A DNA stretch of 9,089 nt from contig CALZAJ010000054.1 in NCBI GenBank assembly GCA_945613785.1, forward strand, positions 1 through 9,089, written 5' to 3'. Shown piece after piece: positions 5,642 through 9,089 of this stretch (positions within the stretch are counted from its first letter, which is position 1; the number at the start of each line of letters is the position of its first letter). The DNA is from an uncultured Verrucomicrobiota bacterium (GTDB taxonomy: Bacteria; Verrucomicrobiota; Kiritimatiellia; RFP12; UBA1067). The notes below the pieces were generated by a model. The model did not search any database, was not told the DNA's origin, and worked only from the letters and a program-made list of their open reading frames with translations. The position numbers and the translations under genes are program-made.

Positions 5642-7516
5642 TCACCATTCGACGTCTTCCTCTTCAACGGCAGCCGCGCGCTCGTCCATGATACGATCGA
5701 ATTCGTCTTCGCCCAGGAGATCCATCAGCTCGTACGGCTTGTCCGGCTCCACCGCCAGATAACGCAGCGCCGCCGTGGCGATGCGTTTGAAGACAGGACC
5801 CGCCGAGTTGCCGCCCTGATGGAACCTGGTCTTCTCATCGAAGTCCAAGGTCACGAGGACGACGATGCGGGGCGGCACCGGCTGGTCGTCCGCCGGATCA
5901 CGCTTGACGACACCCGACGGGACGATGCCGCAGAACGTCGCGCGGTAAAGGCCCGGCAGATAGCCCCGCTTGCCGGCCGACTTCTGCGCCGTGCCGGTCT
6001 TGCCCGCGATCGAATAGCCGCGGATGGCGGCACGCCGCGCCGTACCGGAGCTCGAGGCGACGCCCAGCATCATCTCACGGACCTGCCGCGACGTCCCGCG
6101 GGAGATCGGACGACCCAGGACCTCCGGCGTGTGACGATAATGTTCCGTCCCATCCGGATTCAGGATCGTCTCGACGATGTAGGGCTTCATTCGGATGCCA
6201 TCGTTCGCAATCGCCTGATAGGCCGACGCCAGCTGCAATGCCGTGACGGTGATGGCCTGTCCGATCGGCGCGCGCGAACGCGTCGCCTTATCCCACTCCT
6301 TCACGTCGCGACTGATGTAAGGCGGCAACATGCCCGTCTCCTCGCCCGGGAGCCCGACGCCCGTCTTCGCGCCGAACCCGAAGTCCTTGAAGTACTTCAG
6401 CAGCGTCTTCTGTCCGAGATTGTAGCCGAGCTTGCCAATGACAATGTTCGAGGAGTGGACGATCGCATCGCGGATCGTCATCCGCGGCTCCCAGACGTGC
6501 GAACCGTCGCCCGGCAGCTTGTAGTAACCCTCTTCATAGCGATCCGTCGAATACAGCGAATCAGGACGGATGAAACCCGTGTCCAGACCCGCGCACGCCG
6601 TAATGACCTTCATCACGCTGCCAGGCTCATACGTGTAGTTCGTCACGCGATTGATCTTCGCGTTGTCGGCGCAGCGTCCGTAGGAAAGCGGATGGAAGTC
6701 CGGCAACGAGGCCATCGCCAGCACCGCACCCGTCTTCGCATCCAGAATCGTGCACCAGCCGCTGCCGGCGCCATACTCCTTCAGACCCCACGCCAGTGCC
6801 GTCTCCGCCTCGTACTGCAGGTTGTTGTCGACCGTCAGGTAGATGTCGCGCCCCGGCACGGGAGGGACGACCTCCGTGCGCTTTTCGTACAGCTCGCGGC
6901 CGCGCGCGTCCTTCTTGCTGCAGATCTTGCCAGGCGCACCCGACAGGTCCTTGTCGTACATCAGCTCAATGCCCGCCGAACCGACGTTGTTGGCGTTCAC
7001 CGAGCCGATCACATGGCTGAGCCGATGGCCGCCCGGGTACTGTCGCGGCTGCTTCTCCACGATGGCCACGCCCGCAACCCGACGGCGGTCGGTCATGACC
7101 TCGAACGCGGAAACGTCGTCCGATTGGGTGAGGTATTGGAACCGGTTCGCCTTGTTCGCCGCCAATGCCAGAACCCTCCGATAGTCCAGGTGCAGCGTAT
7201 CGGCGATCGTGCGGGCAATCGCCTCCGGCTTGCGCGGCTTCTCGCCGCGATAGGAAATCTGATGATCGGCCATCGCCACCGGATCGAGCCGATACTCCCA
7301 GACCGGAACCGATTTGGCCAAAGGACACTTGCCGCCGTCGGAACTGAAAATGGAACCGCGGCGGCCGTTCAAGGTCACGACCGTGTCGTACTTCTTGGTC
7401 GGCGTGTCGCTGACCTCAAGATGCGTGCGAATCAGACCCTGGGTGCAAAAGGCGCAATAAAGGAACATCAACCCCACGAGAAGCCAGAACCGCGCCTGCT
7501 CGCCACGCATTCCCAT
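5642..7516 (-). CDS. ftsI: Class B penicillin-binding protein, septal transpeptidase (FtsI/PBP3-like)
   Basis: This peptidoglycan D,D-transpeptidase cross-links septal peptidoglycan in the periplasm, working with FtsW. With the ATG at 7516 it is 624 residues. It has a short cytoplasmic tail, one N-terminal membrane anchor (about 8-26), a class B dimerisation/linker region beginning with a GRRGSIF block (51-57), and a C-terminal transpeptidase domain. The three active-site motifs are intact: SVMK (300-303, catalytic serine S300), SSN (355-357) and KTGT (506-509). No PASTA domain is seen. The C-terminus is strongly acidic (EEEDVEW). I chose ATG 7516 because AAAAGG lies 11 nt upstream. An in-frame TTG at 7525 would overlap the ftsL stop but leaves only 2 nt to that SD, and ATG 7510 is also possible. 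Position after mraZ-rsmH-ftsL favours FtsI over PBP2. The gene ends the dcw segment here; murE does not follow. Confidence 0.92.
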   Translation of the reverse strand: MGMRGEQARFWLLVGLMFLYCAFCTQGLIRTHLEVSDTPTKKYDTVVTLNGRRGSIFSSDGGKCPLAKSVPVWEYRLDPVAMADHQISYRGEKPRKPEAIARTIADTLHLDYRRVLALAANKANRFQYLTQSDDVSAFEVMTDRRRVAGVAIVEKQPRQYPGGHRLSHVIGSVNANNVGSAGIELMYDKDLSGAPGKICSKKDARGRELYEKRTEVVPPVPGRDIYLTVDNNLQYEAETALAWGLKEYGAGSGWCTILDAKTGAVLAMASLPDFHPLSYGRCADNAKINRVTNYTYEPGSVMKVITACAGLDTGFIRPDSLYSTDRYEEGYYKLPGDGSHVWEPRMTIRDAIVHSSNIVIGKLGYNLGQKTLLKYFKDFGFGAKTGVGLPGEETGMLPPYISRDVKEWDKATRSRAPIGQAITVTALQLASAYQAIANDGIRMKPYIVETILNPDGTEHYRHTPEVLGRPISRGTSRQVREMMLGVASSSGTARRAAIRGYSIAGKTGTAQKSAGKRGYLPGLYRATFCGIVPSGVVKRDPADDQPVPPRIVVLVTLDFDEKTRFHQGGNSAGPVFKRIATAALRYLAVEPDKPYELMDLLGEDEFDRIMDERAAAVEEEDVEW

Positions 7517-7521
7517 GCCGG

Positions 7522-7944
7522 TCAATGCCTTTTAGGACGACGCCCTCCGACGGCCGGACGATACGCGGCCGTGTTCGAATGAGAACGCTGCTCCATCCTG
7601 GAGACGGCGAACTGCCCAGGCTCGGGCTTGCCGGCCGCGTTCATGCGGATGTTCTGCGCGGCATTGGCATAGCGCATCGCCAGGCCATGACGCTTCAGCG
7701 CCGCCTCAAGACGGTCCGGAGTCGTCATCTCCTCCCAACGGGCGCTCTCACGGCTACAGTCATCTTTCAGACGATTCAGCTGAGCTTCCTTCGCCCCGAT
7801 CGACTTCATCAGCTGCGAACAGCTGGAGTCCGCCAGCAGATTGACGACGACCATGACGAACAGCATGACGATCACCGCGCAGAGCATCGTAGAGCCCTGT
7901 GCGATCACCGACATCTTTTTCGATATCTTACGGTTTTTTGCCAT
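7522..7944 (-). CDS. ftsL: FtsL-like cell-division membrane protein
   Basis: This 140-residue protein has the architecture of FtsL, the small bitopic division protein that pairs with FtsB and FtsQ and helps activate the septal FtsW-FtsI synthase. Seen directly: a short basic N-terminus (KNRKISKK), one hydrophobic transmembrane segment at about 18-38, a charged helical and probably coiled-coil stretch at about 43-75, then TTPDRLEAALKRHGLAM (74-90). That last block resembles the FtsL pattern in which a P-D-R-x-E segment precedes a small C-terminal motif. FtsL diverges quickly, so the call rests on topology, this motif and position between rsmH and the class B PBP. Residues 95-140 form a polar, arginine-rich, probably disordered tail that is longer than in many FtsL proteins. 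The SD (GGAGGAGGAGG) is written inside the MEEED codons of rsmH. The TGA stop lies immediately before the PBP start region. Confidence 0.75.
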   Translation of the reverse strand: MAKNRKISKKMSVIAQGSTMLCAVIVMLFVMVVVNLLADSSCSQLMKSIGAKEAQLNRLKDDCSRESARWEEMTTPDRLEAALKRHGLAMRYANAAQNIRMNAAGKPEPGQFAVSRMEQRSHSNTAAYRPAVGGRRPKRH

Positions 7945-8881
7945 AGTCCTCCTCCTCCATTTCGATCACTCGGAGCTTCGCGCTCCGGGATCTCGGATTC
8001 AGCGCCGTCTCCTCCGCTCCGGCGACAATCGCCTTGCGCGAAATCGCCTTCGCCCTCGGGAGGTCGCCCTCCCAGCGTTCGCCGCCTTGCTGCAGCGAAA
8101 CCATCCGCCCGACATGCGCGGCGAAAGACCTCTTGACGACACGGTCCGTCAGCGACTCAAAGGTGATGACCGCGAATCGCCCGCCTTTGCGCAGCAGTCG
8201 GAAGCCGCCTTCCAACGCCCGCTCCAGCTCGCCCATCTCGTCGTTGACCTCCATCCGCAGGGCCTGAAAGACACGGGTCGCCGGATGATGCGCGCCACGC
8301 CTTCCCAGAATCCGCTCAAGATAGTCCGCCAGCTCCATCGTGGTCGTGAAGGAATGCTCCTTCCGCTCCGCCACAATCGCCCGTGCGATCCTCCTCGCCT
8401 GCGGTTCTTCGCCCCACTCGCGGAAGATCTCTTCCAACCGTTCCGCGCTCTCGTTGTTCACCAAATCCGCTGCGGTCACGCCTCGCGACCGATCCATGCG
8501 CATGTCAAGGGGTCCGTCCCGGAGAAAGCTGAACCCACGTCCGGCTTCATCCAGCTGAGGACTCGACACACCCAAGTCAAGCAAGATGCCATCGACTTCT
8601 GTCCAACCTTTTTCACACGCAATCTCCTTGAGATCCCCGTGGTTGCCCCTGGCGAGCGTCAGGCGGCTCCACTTCTCATCACCGCGACTTTTCAATTCTT
8701 CGACCTCGCGCAGCGCCTGGTCGTCGCGATCAATCCCCAGCACGCTCCCGCCCCGGACGAGAATCTCACGCGTGTGGCCGGCCCGTCCGAGAGTCCCGTC
8801 CACATATCGTCCGCCCGGCTTCACCGCCAAAGCGTCCACCGCCTCCAGCAGAAGGACCGGTATGTGCTTCTCGAACGACAT
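7928..8881 (-). CDS. rsmH: 16S rRNA (cytosine(1402)-N4)-methyltransferase RsmH
   Basis: RsmH (formerly MraW) transfers a methyl group from S-adenosylmethionine to N4 of C1402 in the P-site region of 16S rRNA. The 317-residue length is normal. Family blocks appear in order: HIPVLLLEAVD (6-16), the SAM-binding loop VDGTLGRAGHT (27-37), GIDRD (49-53), LDLGVSSPQLD (101-111), GFSF and GPLDMRMD (117-130), HPATRVFQALRMEVNDE (199-215) and the C-terminal NPRSRSAKLR (295-304). One normally near-invariant block, SFHSLEDR, reads TFESLTDR here (240-247). The SAM loop has R-A where the family usually has G-G. The ATG start is supported by the conserved N-terminus and by purine-rich GAGGGG and GGGAGGG just upstream. 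The 3' end overlaps the ftsL-like gene by 17 nt, implying translational coupling. Identity is certain; whether full activity is kept is open because of the altered motif. Confidence 0.95.
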   Translation of the reverse strand: MSFEKHIPVLLLEAVDALAVKPGGRYVDGTLGRAGHTREILVRGGSVLGIDRDDQALREVEELKSRGDEKWSRLTLARGNHGDLKEIACEKGWTEVDGILLDLGVSSPQLDEAGRGFSFLRDGPLDMRMDRSRGVTAADLVNNESAERLEEIFREWGEEPQARRIARAIVAERKEHSFTTTMELADYLERILGRRGAHHPATRVFQALRMEVNDEMGELERALEGGFRLLRKGGRFAVITFESLTDRVVKRSFAAHVGRMVSLQQGGERWEGDLPRAKAISRKAIVAGAEETALNPRSRSAKLRVIEMEEEDYGKKP

Positions 8882-8899
8882 CCCTCCCGTTTCCCCTCG

Positions 8900-9089
8900 T
8901 TAGAAGCCCGCCAGCGCCAGCGCCTCGCGGAGACCAGCCTGATCGACCTCGTCCGCCGGCGCCAGGGCCTCGGGATTCCAGAGCTGAATCGTACGTACCG
9001 CACCCACCATCGCGACAGTCGTCGTCAAGTTCGCAAACTGAAGGAGCTTGTCGCTGATGCGGATACGGCCCTGAACATCAAGCGCGGGC
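8900..9089 (-). CDS. mraZ: MraZ, C-terminal part (5' end outside the window)
   Basis: The visible 62 residues before the TAA at 8902-8900 read as the second half of MraZ, the DNA-binding protein that opens dcw clusters and represses or tunes its own operon. The sequence shows the family pattern D-x-Q-G-R-I-x-I at the start of the fragment, then a hydrophobic stretch (residues L-T-T-T-V-A-M-V-G) and I-Q-L-W-N-P near the end. These match the second SpoVT/AbrB-like repeat of MraZ. The proline that often follows the QGRI-x-I motif is not present. The gene lies 18 nt upstream of rsmH, the classic mraZ-rsmH order, which strengthens the call. The N-terminal repeat, start codon and the operon promoter with its MraZ-binding repeats lie beyond position 9089 and cannot be judged. 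Confidence 0.85.
   Translation of the reverse strand, partial: PALDVQGRIRISDKLLQFANLTTTVAMVGAVRTIQLWNPEALAPADEVDQAGLREALALAGF

Noticed and set aside
5576..7582. A 668-codon open frame on the plus strand opposite the PBP gene
   Set aside because: It lies antisense to a clear PBP with intact active-site motifs. Its translation is arginine-rich with no recognisable domain. Long antisense frames are expected in GC-rich coding DNA.
7944..7960. GGAGGAGGAGG run as a possible short tandem repeat
   Set aside because: It is explained by the Glu-Glu-Glu codons at the end of rsmH and serves as the SD of the next gene.

Overview
This 9.1 kb, visibly GC-rich window is a compact stretch of bacterial chromosome. 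Every gene I can support lies on the minus strand, so transcription runs from high to low coordinates. The content is almost entirely housekeeping: the start of a division/cell-wall (dcw) cluster, a HydG-type radical SAM enzyme, a ribosomal protein/SSB operon, and an ABC-F translation factor. I see no tRNA, rRNA, CRISPR, insertion sequence or phage gene. The lineage cannot be fixed from this sequence. Strong Shine-Dalgarno (SD) sequences, sigma-70-like -10 boxes, a two-domain bL25 and a class B PBP in an mraZ-rsmH-ftsL order point to a Gram-negative-type bacterium. A member of the PVC/Verrucomicrobiota-Kiritimatiellota group is my low-confidence guess.

Region by region, in transcription order. 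(1) 9089-5642 holds the 3' end of mraZ, then rsmH, an ftsL-like gene and an ftsI-like class B penicillin-binding protein. They are tightly coupled: an 18-nt gap, a 17-nt overlap, then a start at or just past the preceding stop. The usual next genes (murE, murF, mraY and so on) are absent, so the dcw cluster is cut off here. (2) 5641-4040 begins with an 11-bp bulged inverted repeat directly after the PBP stop, followed by a good sigma-70-like promoter (TTGTCG-17-TATAAT). This drives a stand-alone HydG homologue that has lost one of the three conserved C-terminal cysteines. (3) 4039-1721 starts with a promoter and a leader of about 70 nt. Then come rplY (bL25), rpsF (bS6), ssb, rpsR (bS18) and rplI (bL9), closed by a perfect 15-bp hairpin terminator. 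(4) 1663-25 holds ettA, apparently with its own -10 element overlapping the terminator tail. A further gene may begin at 15-1 and run off the window.

The dcw genes supply septal peptidoglycan synthesis plus 16S rRNA methylation. The rplY-rplI operon supplies ribosomal proteins and single-stranded DNA-binding protein, and EttA regulates the first elongation cycle in response to ATP/ADP. HydG is the outlier: in known systems it makes the CO and cyanide ligands of the [FeFe]-hydrogenase H-cluster together with HydE and HydF, but neither partner nor a hydrogenase is nearby. I do not see a wholly new multigene system. The points most worth checking are the altered HydG auxiliary-cluster motif, the altered RsmH motif, and the promoter/hairpin arrangements.
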